From Mactra quadrangularis (Eukaryota > Mollusca > Bivalvia > Venerida > Mactridae), in the NCBI GenBank assembly GCA_025267735.1, contig CM046303.1, positions 50,919,403 through 50,983,402 on the forward strand: a stretch of 64,000 nucleotides of DNA. The letters are read 5' to 3'. The position numbers were made by a program, and so were the translations under genes. Below, piece after piece: positions 37,527 through 52,500 of the stretch (the stretch's first letter is position 1; the number at the start of each line of letters is the position of its first letter). The notes under the pieces are model-generated. The model ran no database searches and was not told the origin of the DNA. It saw only the letters and a list, made by a program, of their open reading frames with translations.

Positions 37527-40500
37527 CTTAAAATATAAATACATAATTACATAAATACATAATTAAAATTATTTTCTTTAATTGGGTTTAACACCATGTC
37601 AACACTATTTAGGTCATTTATGGCGTCCAGCGCACCAAACCCAGCTTTCCTGAAACCTTGTTTATAACCAGTACTCACCTACCCTTCCACAAGGCCAGAA
37701 ACTTCTCAATATTAGCTTATCAGTGGAGTAAAATTGACATTATTGTCAAATTTTCATGGAGGGGTTTAACCTCCCCAGTTGGGATTCAAACTCGTACCCC
37801 CTTTGGGACACGAGATTCCAAATCACAGTGCGCTTCCGACTGTGCTATTGACCAGGGTTAAATAATAAAATATTATAAACTTCTTTATATATGCTTGACA
37901 TATTCCTTAACCAGCTATATTACCTAAATAGAACTTTTATATTTTACTAAACCAAAGAGCCCAGACCCGCGGACTGGTGAAAATTGATAAAGGCTAGTGA
38001 AAATATGCATTTCATGTTTTTGGATTTTTAGTAATTTTGACCTATAATTTTCAATTTTAAACTGGACAAGTGCAAGAGAACATTTAAAAAGATGACTGTT
38101 GTTTGAATTTTATGCTGTTTATAAACATCTATTTTGGTCATTTACAGGCTGATTATAATGCTGGTAGAGCTAACAGGTTATACAGCTGGTAAGACTGGTC
38201 TCTCTAACCAACTTTACGGGACAAATATTTTACTGATTATCAATTTATTAAGATTTTTGACACATGCGTAAGGAGTGTGATGCTCTACACCAGTAAGACT
38301 TTGCCCCTGTCTAAAACAAATCTGCAACGTAACGAACGAGCAATGGTCAGGCAGATTTGTAACATAAAGCATCAGGATATTGCCACTATCAGATCACACA
38401 ACCTCTTCAAACAGCTTGGCCTAGAAGACCTGGACCTCCTCTTGAGGGAAAGGAGACTTCAATGGTATGGCCACGTAGAAAGATCTAGTGGTGCAATCAA
38501 GGCAGCCAGTACCAGGCAGGTCACAGGGACACGCAGACCTGAAAGTCCCAAGTTGACATGGAAGCAGTTAACAGAGAGGGATCGCAGAGAATAAAACCTA
38601 TCTGGTTCCAGCTACCTGGAAGGGGGCCTACTGAAGTGGATAATGCCCCCACACCTGCACGATAATCAAAAGTTTAATAATGATGATTTGAGGTAAAACA
38701 TGATTTTTTTTCTTAATTACTGATTAAGACATAAATTGATTTGAATAATAAAAGGTAAAACCTTAAACATATATTCTTGCCATATAAATTCACACAAGGT
38801 CATCTTTTGGGGGAGACAATAAGAAATATTTTTAAAAAAAACAATATGAAATACCAAACTTACCCAAACATGTTATATAATTCATTAAGTTTTCTATTCT
38901 TTAAACATTCAGCCATCATTTTACTTTTAAAGTAAATTTCCTGTAGCCTATCTTCAAGATGCATTACACACTACAAATAAACAATAAAAATGGTAAGATT
39001 TATAAAAACATTTTTTTTTTACTTTGAGTTTAACACTGTAGCAAAACATTGTATAGGTCATATTACAGTGGTCAGTCAACCTACTCATCGTTCCTTGAAA
39101 ACATACATCTCTGAATTTAGCTGTAAACTAGTTACTAGGTGCATACTTAAGTAAATGACTGATAATTGCCCGAAACTAATAATAATCAGTGGTAGGAGGT
39201 AGAATGGCCATAGAAATTATATTCAATATTATTTTCAAACTCCACGAAAGTATGCTCTGCCCAATAATCTAACCCACAACCCCTCAATCAGTAGGCTTGT
39301 GAGCTACTGTAATGATTTTACTTAACTTTAACTTACTTCAAAAATAGACTTCTATCAACAATTTATAAAGTATTTCAACACAAAAACAACAGAAGTGAAT
39401 CAAGATTTTAAATACACAATGTACACTGTAATTGATAAAAATACTTACAAATTCTGGACTCATTTTCAATTTAGCCATACTAACAACAGATTCAAAGCAC
39501 TTAGTGATTAGTTGTGAAGCACCACAAGGTATTGGATCTGAATTTTTATCTAAATTGTGACTATTGTATTCACTTACAGTCCTGTAAATAAGGTACAAAC
39601 ATGATCAGTAAATTGTTACAAAATATAATATCATAAATGAGTAAAACACATAGAATAATTTTACCAATGAAAGGGCCACAATGGAAATGAGAGCTTTTGT
39701 GATGTTGTTGTTGTATAATATTGATTGAAATGGCTGTATGTATGTTTTAGGGCTGCAACGGTTCAGCAAACTACTGTGAAACCCGAACCGAAGGTGGCCG
39801 GTACGAGTGTACCGTACCGTGACCTAAAAATCCGAGTGAACCGCGGTCTTTATAAATATTGTCTAACATATATTCCTTTTGGTCATTAAGAACGAATTTT
39901 AAATCAAAATCTCATGTCAAGATGATGACAAACACAAGTTAATCAATTTAACACAAATTAGATAAATTAGTCGTGATAATCATTTACTTTAAGCCATTCG
40001 TATATGTGTGAAAATCATATTAATTTTCTGTGGTAATCCTAAATTATTAACAAACAAACTGCCATAAACACCGGGTACATTAACCTTTTGTTTGATGACG
40101 AACATGTGTTTGTAATTTTGAATTGAAACTGATGTAAACAATTTAATATATGTCGGCATTTTTCACAGTTCGTCGATATTTGATAGCCTAATAATACAAT
40201 GTCATAATTGCTATGTCTCATCATGTAATCATAGACGCTTCTATAATTTAATTGTTACTTTAAATATTTTTTAAAACAAGTGTGACCTAGTTTTTTAATT
40301 GTTGACTCCATACGCTAAATTATAGGCAGGTTTTGAAAAGATACACAATCGACGATCGCAGGAAATAGATTTTTTTAGACTAACGTAAAATTAACTATGA
40401 CTCCCATTATTTTATCATTTTATTTTTAGAAAATTCAAACATTACTTTTTTCCGTTCGTATTATTTTTTTCCGTTCGTATTTTTCTGGAAAAAAAACAAA

Positions 40501-43500
40501 CAAACTATTTTTCAACGAATTTTCGTATTTTACCGATGCAAGTGTAATCAAAATGTCGTTTGCTAATCGTGAAAGAAATAAAAGCGTTATGTTGTGTATT
40601 GATATTGATGGATTAAAATGCGTTGGTGTTTTTAAGACGTGCAATTGTACGATTAACGCTTACAATTTAAAATGGCGCTAATTTTCGGCACATACGCCCA
40701 AAACTCCCAACACGTGAATCTTATTAAATCATAAACAGAACTTTAAAACTCAACAAAAGTAATTGTCTAAACAAACTTCATTGTCGTCATTTTACAACCT
40801 AATTATGTCTTAATTAGTAATATTTTTCGTAAAAACTAATCCCTATGGTCATATGGATATAGTCTAAATGTAATATATTTTCGCGACCCACGCTATCGCA
40901 TATTAAACTGAAACATTTTAAAATTTACATTAGTAATGTAAAAAGCTTATAAATTGTTCTTCCTAATATAACAAAAATGCTTCAGGAACCAACAAATTCA
41001 AACAAAAGTCACAATTTTCGGGCACACGAAGTAGAAACAAATCTTCTAACAACTGACGTTTTTTGTCGATATTGACAATTGTAATGGTAAAATTATATGC
41101 ATATTGCATATTCATGTAGTTTATGAATTCAATTAAAAATTCTTATTATGCTATCATAGCTACACTGTATTTATCAAAACTATTGTATTATTGTGGTAAT
41201 AATTGACAAACAGTTAAGATAACTACACCTGCTAGTATGCATGACTTTATGAAAATGTTCAGTTTGTTGTTTAATGAGTATTTTAAATAGGCAAAGTTCT
41301 AACAGACAAGATGTTTGTATAAACTTGTTAGCAAATTAAAATACTATTATGGTTACTAGTTGATTTATTAAACACAATTATACAAAGGAATCTTTATTAT
41401 AAATAATATTACCATATTGAACCTAGGTACGTATTGTGAACCTTAACTGCCGTACCTAGGTACGTACCGTACCGCAACTTGGCTCAAGGTACGCAGCCCT
41501 AGTATGTTTTAACGTGTGTATGTTTTAATATACAAGTCATGTACAACAATTTATAATGAAATAAATCTATCAATCTAAAGGTAAAATCACTCAGTAAATA
41601 CAGGAAGTAATAAAGCCCCAATTACTAAGAAGAAGAAGATCCTCTTAATTGCTTAAAAAGTTTTGGTCTATATTTATTAGCACAGGCTATAGCTACATCA
41701 ATAGCATATTTGATTCACAACAACAATATTTTTACATTTAGTTTGGGCATTGCTTCCCTGCAACAGGCTTACAAATATCTGACAAATAAATACACAAGTA
41801 CTGCTTTAGCAACAAACATTTTATTTTTATTTTTTTATGTTCAAAATAGCACGACTGCTAAGAGCTACTTAAAATGACAGTTTAAAAAAAACAGTTGTGT
41901 ATGAAAATTTAAATGTACTAGTTACTAAAAATAGAACTATTGTTTATTAAAGTAAGATCTGTTGTTTCTAAAGATAGAAATGTTGTTACTAAAAATAGAC
42001 CCATTGTTACTAAAAATAGAATGTTTTAAGGAGAGTAATGCAGCACTTACATGGTATCAGTATCTGCTACAATACATACAGCTTCTGCTATAGGCTCATC
42101 TAATACTGAATACTGTAAGAGAAAAGATAAAATAGTTAATATATAACTCTAGAGCTACAGTCCCATAAACATAAAAATAGCTGTGAGGGCACCGTACGGG
42201 CGCTGTGCAATCAAGCTCCGCAAGGGCCCGTATGAAGTCTTGCCTACCCGTACGGACTGTCACGTTTTTACCAGAGTCCGTGAGATGAGCCCAGGATACA
42301 CGTATCAGTTTCAGAATCAAATCTTGAACAAGATTGTGGCCAAGTATGGATTAAAAATGCATATCTTCCAGCTACAGCTCTGTATGGGTGTGTTGTTTTG
42401 TGCCATGTGCGTACCGTCCTCTGAATATGCAAGGCTTCCCACGGCCTACTACTGTATGCACGTATGGGTCCGTAACAAGCCACGATTTTATGGGACTGAG
42501 GCATTAATTGTCACATTACTGTCCACTGACTGGACAACATAGAAAATAACAACCTTTGTTCTAATCAATAGAATTATAATTAGCAAAGTCAACAAAGTAA
42601 AGCCACAGGTAACGTCTTCTTTCTAACCTAGCTGGAGTACAACTCTCTTCTAATTACACTCTCCTATGGGTTACAATACAGTAACATGATCACATGTTGA
42701 TCAATCAGGGATACTCTCATTGGCTGAACTGTATCCAGCTATAGTCCTGCAGTAAAATGCCATATTTAAGGTGAACCGTGCACTTGAGTCCCCACAAAGT
42801 TTTTTTGCATGACACCATGTAATGTTTGAGGCAAAATCCTACAAGTTTTAACGTAATTTGAATATTTTGCATATCTTTAGAGCATAATTAACTGATTTAA
42901 TGTAATTATTTGATATATTTGTATTAAATGTATATACAAAATTAGCATAACATAAACATATTTTACTCAAAATCTCAATGTAAAAACTACAGACGTTGAT
43001 TTGTATAGCAAAACCGAATATTGTGTTTCGTAAATTACCTAATTTGCATAATTTTGCATAGTTAAATGATCTGATCAAGCTGATATTAGTACCATGTGAT
43101 AGATAGACCCTGAAAACATGGGTATGGCAGTGATTCATTTTGAAGCTGGAAAACATGAGTCCATGGGACTCACATATTTTGAAACAATGAGTCCCTCCCA
43201 AACGACAATGAGTCCCAAGATTTTGTTCACTAAAACATGTCCTTCGAATGATGCATAATTTTGAAACAATCAGCAGTTACTTAATATCATTGTATATTGC
43301 AAATGAATGCATCTGTCTGTGACTCAATTAGCTAATTAGTGTAGTGAAATCACTTGAAGGGTTAAAACATATAACCATTACATTTAGTAAATGATATGTC
43401 TGCTGTAACTCACATGTAGTTTATTAAATACTCCCTGTATGTTTAGTTACTGAGTTATTTGTTCTATATTTTACACAAAATCCACAGAACTCATTGATTT

Positions 43501-46500
43501 TTTATCAAATTGTAAACTTAAATTATCTAATTTTCATTTCAATTAAACGTTTTTCTTTTTGGTTATGCATCTTTACTTGCTAGTATTATGTTCATCAAAA
43601 GAGACTAAATGCATATACGACCATTTTTGGAAAATGTGTTATCAGTGTCCTCGTATTTGACCCTTCTTTGTTTAATTTTTTTATTAGATTATTAAATTAG
43701 GTTTACTGTAAAGAACATACATTTTCTTAAATATAACATATCATGTAGCAATGTATGCTTATTATTGATTTTTTAGAGTCTGCAAGCGGGTAGATTACGT
43801 GACGAATACTACGACTATTTTCATAAATTCACTTGAACCAACCGGCGTTTATTTTTGAAATCGAAAAATTGAGGGTATTTCCCCGTTATCTATTGCTTAA
43901 TCAAAGAAGTTAATATCAAAATAATAAGATTATTAAATTACTAACGTAGATTTAACCTTGCTTCATTTGATTGACGATAGCGTGGGTCTCGAAAACATAC
44001 GCAATCATTGGCAAACTGCTAATTACGTCTTTCTGACAGCCTCACAACTCGCTCATAATTCAATACAATTATCAATTTAACGGTAAGCATCCAAAAAGCT
44101 TTATCTACTTATATTATTGTTGTATCTCAGTTTGACACTTGTTTGTTAATTTCAATCATTTAATTACGATATCAAACTTGTCGGGCCGACATATAGCACT
44201 ATCGATATTTAAGCGGACGCTGGTTGGTCTTAAAGGTGAGAATATACACAGGGGGCATTGATATACAAACGAGTCACTAATTATCGGCTTTTAAGGCGTG
44301 TGTACTAACAGCACAACTCCCGCGTAGTTGATAGGTCGATTACATAAGAAATGCAGATGTAAGAAACGTTCCATCCGTCGTAAAATCGATGTCTCGAGGA
44401 CTGTCATAATCTGGGTCATAATTTGTTTCATTGATTTTCCGAAAATGTCGGCGACTTCGTTTTCGCTTTGATGTGCTAATAGAGCCAAGTTTTAACTAAA
44501 AGGGCGACTTCATCGCCCGAATTGCCCTCTCAGCTCATCCTTTAAATTAGCATTTTTCCCACTTTTTCATAAATGAAGTTTACACTTTAAACAGGAAAAC
44601 TAGATGTTCATGAAAGATTTTGCGTCCTAAGGACGCACATACTTTGAATTCATTGCGTCCACGGTAAAAAGTTTGCGTCTCTGACGCAGGACGCACGGCA
44701 AAATGAATCACTGGTATGGATACATATTTTAATTTTGTATCTAAGTTGGTTATTGAGTTATTAGCGAAAAACGGAATTTCTATAATTGTGGACTTAATTT
44801 GCATATTATGCAAATTGCTCAAGGATGACAGGGTGTCATCACTCGGATTCTTATTCAGCACCTTTCAAAGATATAGAAACTGCAAAAAAACTATGTGGGG
44901 ACTCAAGTGCACGGTTCACCTCATATACTGCAGGACTACTATCAATGATATTGCTCATCAGTGCCTTTCAACAAAGAAACTACAATTTCTCCTTATAGAG
45001 AGAATAAACACATATTGTCCAATAGATGTTATCAAGAAATAAAAAATTGGATTTTCCATCTGAACAGACAGGGTACACATAACTGCTTTTATGCTTTCTT
45101 GCTGAAAATCATGAGACACAAATTTAATCCTAACACTCTCTGTACACATTATTTTCATTCTAATGGTACTTGTTAATTTGTGCCACAGGGAAAATCCATA
45201 AATTCAAATGCCAGATGAAGTCTATGGTCATTGAAGGGTATAATCTTCAGCGACGAAAATTGATAACCATACAGCCAGATTCTCCATCTTACTAACAACT
45301 ATAGTGCGTAAATATTGACCCCGACCTGACATTTCACATTTGCATCTAATAATTGTATACACATATCCCGACAAAAGTCAGTATCACGCCTATTCTACAC
45401 ATAGGCAGCTATTGTAAAATTATAGAAGTATGTTTGTGAGTTAAGTTTTAACTCATAATCCTCACGGTCAAGCATTCAATCGAGCATCAATACTACATTT
45501 GTATTCAATGTAATGAATATTCTTGCATAAAGGTCAGGTCGGGGTCAAATTTTACACACAATACACCACAACTGCATCTCTAGTATATAAATATAAACAT
45601 ACCTGTAAAGCCATTCTTAGATCAGCTATAATTTTTTCTTTATAATTTTTATCTGATGTTCCATGTAATACAAAATCTGACATATAATGATCAGAATAAT
45701 CTCCTAATAATGAACGACCAAAATTTTTATCAAATTCTTTCTGACTACAACAGTTTATCTCTGGACTTAATCTGGAAAATACATTACATACATGTATATA
45801 ATAACAATCACTACAGCAATTGGTGTACCTCAGGACAGGAGGTTAAAAATTGCCTTTACACTTGTAAAATAGCTGGGTTTTCATTAATACAATTAGTACT
45901 TACAAAATTTCAATTACATTTTAATTCAGATGAAATTATGCATTAGGAATCCTAATGCATAATTTAGGATAGTTTTAATAGATTGTTACATTTGAAAGGG
46001 GAGTAATGATACTACATAAAATTGTAAATGTTATACATGTATCTAGTTATAAGTTTTTAATTTCTCAAGTATTGGTAAAAATTTAAAAACATATCACACA
46101 ATTACTCAAGTGTAAAGGTAATTATGGATAACACTGTATAATGGATACAACCTATTTATGGTGCTTTATAACCCATATTTTCTGTCTTCGTGCGTTGGTC
46201 TGTTTTCCTCATTTTCTCTGAAATGACCTTGATCTTTAGATACAAGCTTTAACCTAGCATTTAGTGCACATCTCCCTTTGTGACTGCGAACTGCTGCACT
46301 TTATACACAAATAGTGTCAGACTTGCCATATATTTCATGATCAATTTCCATTAAGTCTGGCCTAGAAATCATCATCTAGACATTATGATGATTATCAATA
46401 TAGATTTAATGCAGGAACACAAACAAAATCAACAATATGAGTAAACATACAAAAGTAACTATTTCTTACATTGGAAGTGGTAATTCCTGACAAAATGAAC

Positions 46501-49500
46501 GTGGATCACAGAAATCAAAATCTAGACTACTGGTTGATGATATATGTCTTCTTTTATATAACTCTGTAGGTGTGACAGGTCTGAAAAATAGACATTATAT
46601 AGTATTTATAGGGTATAAAATATAACATTCAAGATATTGTAGGTTAACATTCAAGATATTGTAGGTTAACATTCAAGATATTGTAGGTTAACATTCAAGA
46701 TATTGTAGGTTAACATTCAAGATATTGTAGGTTAACATTCAAGATATTGTAGGTTAACATTCAAGATATTGTAGGTTAACATTCAAGATATTGTAGGTTA
46801 ACATTCAAGATATTGTAGGTTAATATTCAAGATATTGTAGGAACAATGGTTCAGAGGTAGGATGCACAGAAGGGATTAAGAAGTATTAAGTTCAATCTCA
46901 CTAGGGGTACAGCTTATTTCCTTACCAGAACTGAAAATTTCCCTACAATTATCTAACACCACCCAGGTGTTACTGCAAACTGATCAGGGATGATCATACA
47001 AAATTGTAAGTCAGCTAAACTTATTTCTTGACTATATACAGAATTCAAATATTTGGGTATTTCCCTGCAGTACAAACAAACTTTCACCATTACAATAAAA
47101 ATATGTGTACGAATAAGAATAGGATTTAATCCATGAATCATGCTTTTCAGCAATAATAAGTGAAAAAAGATTAGTTTGAATCACATAAGCACAGAGAAAA
47201 AAACATTAATTGGTCCGTTGTATCCAACAGTTTCTTTACTCGTTAGTACATACTTATCTATTTATAAAATGTATTATTGATGATTGCCTGCAAGACTGGA
47301 GTAACTCTCTCTTTTTTGCAATGCACATACTGCAGTCTTGCTGGCAACCCTCAAAATGTACAATAGATAAAGGTATATAAGAACTGACCTGCATCTGCCA
47401 GGAAAGTTTTTGTTTGCGTCAGATATTTGACGAGATAATGAAGATCTTCTAAATTTATACGTCTGATCTAATGATCCTACTCTGTCCCTGTGTGAATCCC
47501 CTTTTCCCTGAGTAGGGGCTGTGAGGTCAGGTAGTGAAGGAGCTTTACTACTATCATGTCGAAGATTACATTTTCTTGGTAAATCAACAACACGGTCTTT
47601 CTCGTCAATTTCATCAATGGTTTTAGCTTCTACGGTCTCGTCCTCAAAATATTCATTAAACATACTATCGCTACCTTTTTTCAAGAACACAGCCTTCATT
47701 TCCTCCTGAGTTAGCACCTTGGTAGCATTATGTGGAATATTAATATCATAACCCGATATTGACACTTTGGATTTATTCAAGTCTCTAGTGTTAACATCTA
47801 CACATTTCCGACTATGTTCCACTTTCTCAATTCTAGCGTTTTCAACGATATTCGCCATTGATAATTTACACTCCTTGAATTCCTGAGAACTGGTTTCATT
47901 TCCATTACGTTCCGATATCAAAGGCTGAGATTCGCTACCCGGAATTTTAAGAGTGAGTTTTAAATTATCTTTCTTCCTTTGGATTTGTTCTTTTTTATCG
48001 GAATCAATAAGTGAATCAGATAAACTGGTTTGACTTAACATATCCATTGCACAAAGACATGAAACAGAGTTAACATAGAACACACTATTTCCGAATTTGT
48101 TTTCAACGTCTTTCTGAGACAGCCGATTTCTCCGACACGCTTCACATATCCCAGACTCCTTCTGTTTGGTTTCCGACACAGAATTATTACTATTATAATC
48201 CATTCCAGAACTATTGGTTTTATTACTCCCAAGTAAGGAATCTAGTCCCATGGATTGAAAAGAAGTATCCAAATGTTCTGTACTTGAATTTTCGTCATAT
48301 TTAAATTTTTCTTCAACATTCACAGGGGTTGGACTACAAGGTCCGTAAGATTTTGGACTAGGAAGCCCAAACAACTTATTTGAATCATTTACAGGGGTAG
48401 TTGTACCCAGTCCAAGCATTCTATCACTGTCATTAGGACTCTCACAAGAGAAATTTAGTTTTTGTAAATAAGTTTCCAGGCAACCAGTTTCTGTAGTTTC
48501 AAGGATATCACTACATCTAATAAAATAACTGAGCACATAGAGTATCTTTCTAACTATGTCAGCTTTTTTACCAACTATCACAGTTCTTGATAATTTCAAT
48601 GGAAAACCAATAGCACCATACAAATCACTGAAAATATAACAACAAAATAAATGAGTTTTACCAAACATTTGCAGTGTTAAAGTAATTATAAAGTTAAAAA
48701 TAATTAATTAAACCAAAAGACTTTCAAATGCTCATACAACACTTTAAAAACAGCTCATTATATGTTGTTTTTTTATTAATTTTAAAAAGCTCACACGGCA
48801 GAGCAATGTGTGAAAAAAATAATCAGCCTGTTTTCAACATCCTTATTTATTTATAGGACTTTTTCTACAGTTTTAATATCTCATATTTGTATTCTGTTAT
48901 ACTAAAAAAGTAAAACAATGGGAAGAATCCTAATTTAAGCACAGTTTTAATAATTCTTTTTCAACATTTCAACTTTACTTCTTCATCAGGTACACATTTA
49001 AATTTTAATAACACTTAAAGTTAAAGAAGTACTTAACCAAAAACTTAACTATCATTCTTTCAAGAACTATTAACTTAATAAATCAGAATACTATGCACTT
49101 ACCCAAGTTGAGCCCATAATGGATTATATGGATGTGACTTAGCTAATGTATTAACCCATTTAGCAGAATGTTTATCTAGATATGTAGCAGACGGTGAACC
49201 ACCAGCAGGTACAACTGTTGGTATCCAAGCTAAATGATGTGTTAACACTGTAGTTACTAATGTACTCATGAAACTGGAAATATATGAAATAGAATATATA
49301 GAGATAATTAATACAATATTTAATACCAAGTGTCATAGGTCAATATAACTATAGTGAGAGATCTTCCCACTGTAATTTAGTATTTAATATTATTTCTCCT
49401 TACTAAATACAGTTTGTAATTATACACTCCACTCATCATTTCACCACTTCACAAGATCATTATTTTCAATATATGCGCTCACCAACACTTTTTCCCAATG

Positions 49501-52500
49501 TCATATAACTTCATCAAGACCAGCATATTGCCCTAACTAATGAAATATTTAGGTCCAACACAAAAGTATTTGATCCTCAGAATACAGTTATTTCATATGT
49601 GATTTGGGAACAGTCAAACTGTTGACTCAAGGTGGAGGGAATAGAGTTGAACTGTTTCGCGAGCCCATGGTCCGAGTTTAAAACACTATTCCTGACACAG
49701 AGGGACAACAGTTAGACTGTTCCCAAATCACACATGCAATAACTGTTATATTACCTGATCAATTACTATTTTAACAGTACATAACATTTTTACATCTGTT
49801 AAATCAAGATTCATGGACACTTGATGCTTTCGAAAACGTCTGGTAAAGCTTAAAATCCTGTAGCAGTTACTTCCCCTTATATCAGTACAGTAACAGCTCG
49901 AATAACATTGTGTGACGTCAGAGCACGCGTGGGAAACAGTCAAAGCTATTGACCAGTCTACAGTTTACTCAGAAAACAGTTAAAAATATCAAATTACGCT
50001 TATATAAGCAATCAGGTAATAATATACAATGTTGCCCTACCTACTGAGCTTACCTAACAGACTTAAGCACAAACAACACAATTAGAATTTTCAATAAATG
50101 TTAAATGAAGATAAATACTTACAAGTTATTATTTTTGTTATCAAACTTTGTCACCAAGGAAACAAGCTCTTTCAGGAAGTTATCACATAGAACATATCTA
50201 TAATTACTAAATGCCATCATATTTAACCACACAGGTTCTGAGAGTCTTGGTGCAGTATATAAATCACATATACCTTTTTTAAATGATCCAAATGACTGAA
50301 ATAATAAAAGTTGAAAACATTATTTTAACATAGGCACTGGAGTTTTCACTTTATATTTAAGAAGACATTATCTACATTTCAATATTGAAAACATACACAG
50401 CTGTAATAATTTACTCCCTCCTTAATAAAACTTAACAGTATATTTAAAAGTTCTCTACTTTAGAATGAAAATAACATCATTTTTTTCTATATTTTCTCTT
50501 AGACAACATAATCACTTATATCAAATTAAAGTAAATGTAAAAATGAACTGAAAACATGTTAATGAATTGAAAAGCCCAGTTAATTTATTTATTTTATTTT
50601 TGGTTACGTTTACCATCAGATTTATACATTGTATAGGTTATATAACAGCGGTCAGTCAACCTACATACCATTCTAAAGGCTAAATCACTGGATTTGGTTG
50701 TTAACCAGTTACTAGGCACATACTTCCATCAGTGACTGATAACTGTCCTACATGATTAAAATCTATAGTAGGGCGAATGACCATAGAAATTATTTCATGA
50801 ACGAACTCCACGAAAGTATTGTCTCTCCTGAGAATCAAACCTATGACCCTTCAATCAGTAGACTTATGCACAAATATCTAAGCTTATAATATGTTACACA
50901 ATGAAATAAATAAAACATAAACCAGATTCAGGTAAATAATGCTACATTTCAGTATGTTATAATCAATGCACAGTACCCACCAAAAGTCTGGACACATTTT
51001 CATTTTATAAGCTTACTGCATGTTTTAACAAAAATTTAATAATAATTTATTTTGAAATCCTTTTTAGTTTTACTTATCGTTTTAGTTTTGGTACTATTTG
51101 TAGTTGAGACTACCAAAGTAGCTTAAAATGTATGTTAAAGAGAAGAATTACATTGAACTTGGTTTTGGAGGCTTTGGGATATCAGCTGCTGAATCTTATA
51201 AATGTGATGCATTCAAGAAATTTGTTTTCATTTCATCATCAATCATATTAAATATATTAAAAATAATGGTTCTACCGAAAACAGTCAATGAAATTTAATT
51301 ATTTTATTGAATTTCATTTGTCTCCAAACTTTTGGTGGGTACTGTATAAGATTAAATAATTTCTAAAATACCATTAGGCTTACCTCAATAAGTTTAGATA
51401 GATAAACATGTCTATTTCCAGAATAGTAAGCCTTCTCTACATTATTTCTTAATTGTTCTAAATGACTTTCAAATAACGCAATATGAGAGAAAAAGAAATT
51501 CTCAAATAACCTGAAACAAGAAAACAAATAACATAAAGCTTGTTTTTAATTTTATATGCTGTTTAGCAAGAATTATTTATTTTTGTAGGTGATTATCAAA
51601 CCTCACTAAAATTTCTAGTATTTTCTACCAGCATTTGCTATTCCTACCACAAATAGTTACAACATCTTCTAATATTGGGGAAATTAACATCATTGTTGAC
51701 ATTACTTGAAATAAGACCAGAATTGTTATGTTTGAAATCAAAATACTTGAAATACTATATTCTTAAAAAATTATATATTTAAACTGTTATTGAACAATTT
51801 CAACATACAGTACAGTTTCTATCTTATGGCCATCATAATCAATGATCTAAATACCATAATAAAGGAAATTTTGCTTTCATGATTTTACAATAGGTAGGTC
51901 GTTATAGCGGAACTTTACAATAAAACAATGTAAACTAACCTATTAGCTTCTTCGTTATTCTCATCTATTGTACTAAATATAATACCTAGAGCCATTTTAC
52001 ACTTCCTGGTTCTATTTGGTGATACAAGCTGTAATATATACAATATTGTATTAAAATTAATGTAAACATTGATGCAGACTGTTGTATAGAGTCTGGTGGT
52101 ATTTTCACATTAATATTAATTTTCCTGTAAATCTGTTTTTTAGAATGATAATGAAATGAATAAATCATCACTATTCAGCCACCGCTGACGTTGCTCAAGT
52201 TCAACAACCACAGTGCGAAATTGTCTTCAAGGACGGACAGAGGCTGATACAAATCATCACTAATAGCAACTATGCTCTTCAAAGTCTTCAAAGGGACATA
52301 CCCGCCAAACACCATCAGTCCTGTGACTTTTAGAATGTGAGTCATTCAACAGTCCACTAACTTTTACAGCCATCATTTTCTTAATTCAATAAAAATCATT
52401 ATTTGTCATTACATTGTTTATACAACTTTTTTGGTTTAGTGAACTTTCATTCAGTCCTGTAAAAAATATATTTTACTGGAAAAGAAAGGTTCCACCCTGA

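Noticed and set aside
42096..42542. 74- to 119-aa frames at 42.1-42.5 kb
   Set aside because: They translate the 'ctacagtcccataaac' MITE; similar text at 5.0 and 8.0 kb is broken.
44291..44488. Host exon in the 2.2-kb element core
   Set aside because: The 65-residue frame matches no family I know and has no clear splice sites. Kept only as an observation under findings.
47274..47388. Extension of the 464-aa - strand frame past the exon 13 donor
   Set aside because: A GT donor at 47,388 joins in phase to exon 14, and the extension runs into a hairpin MITE.
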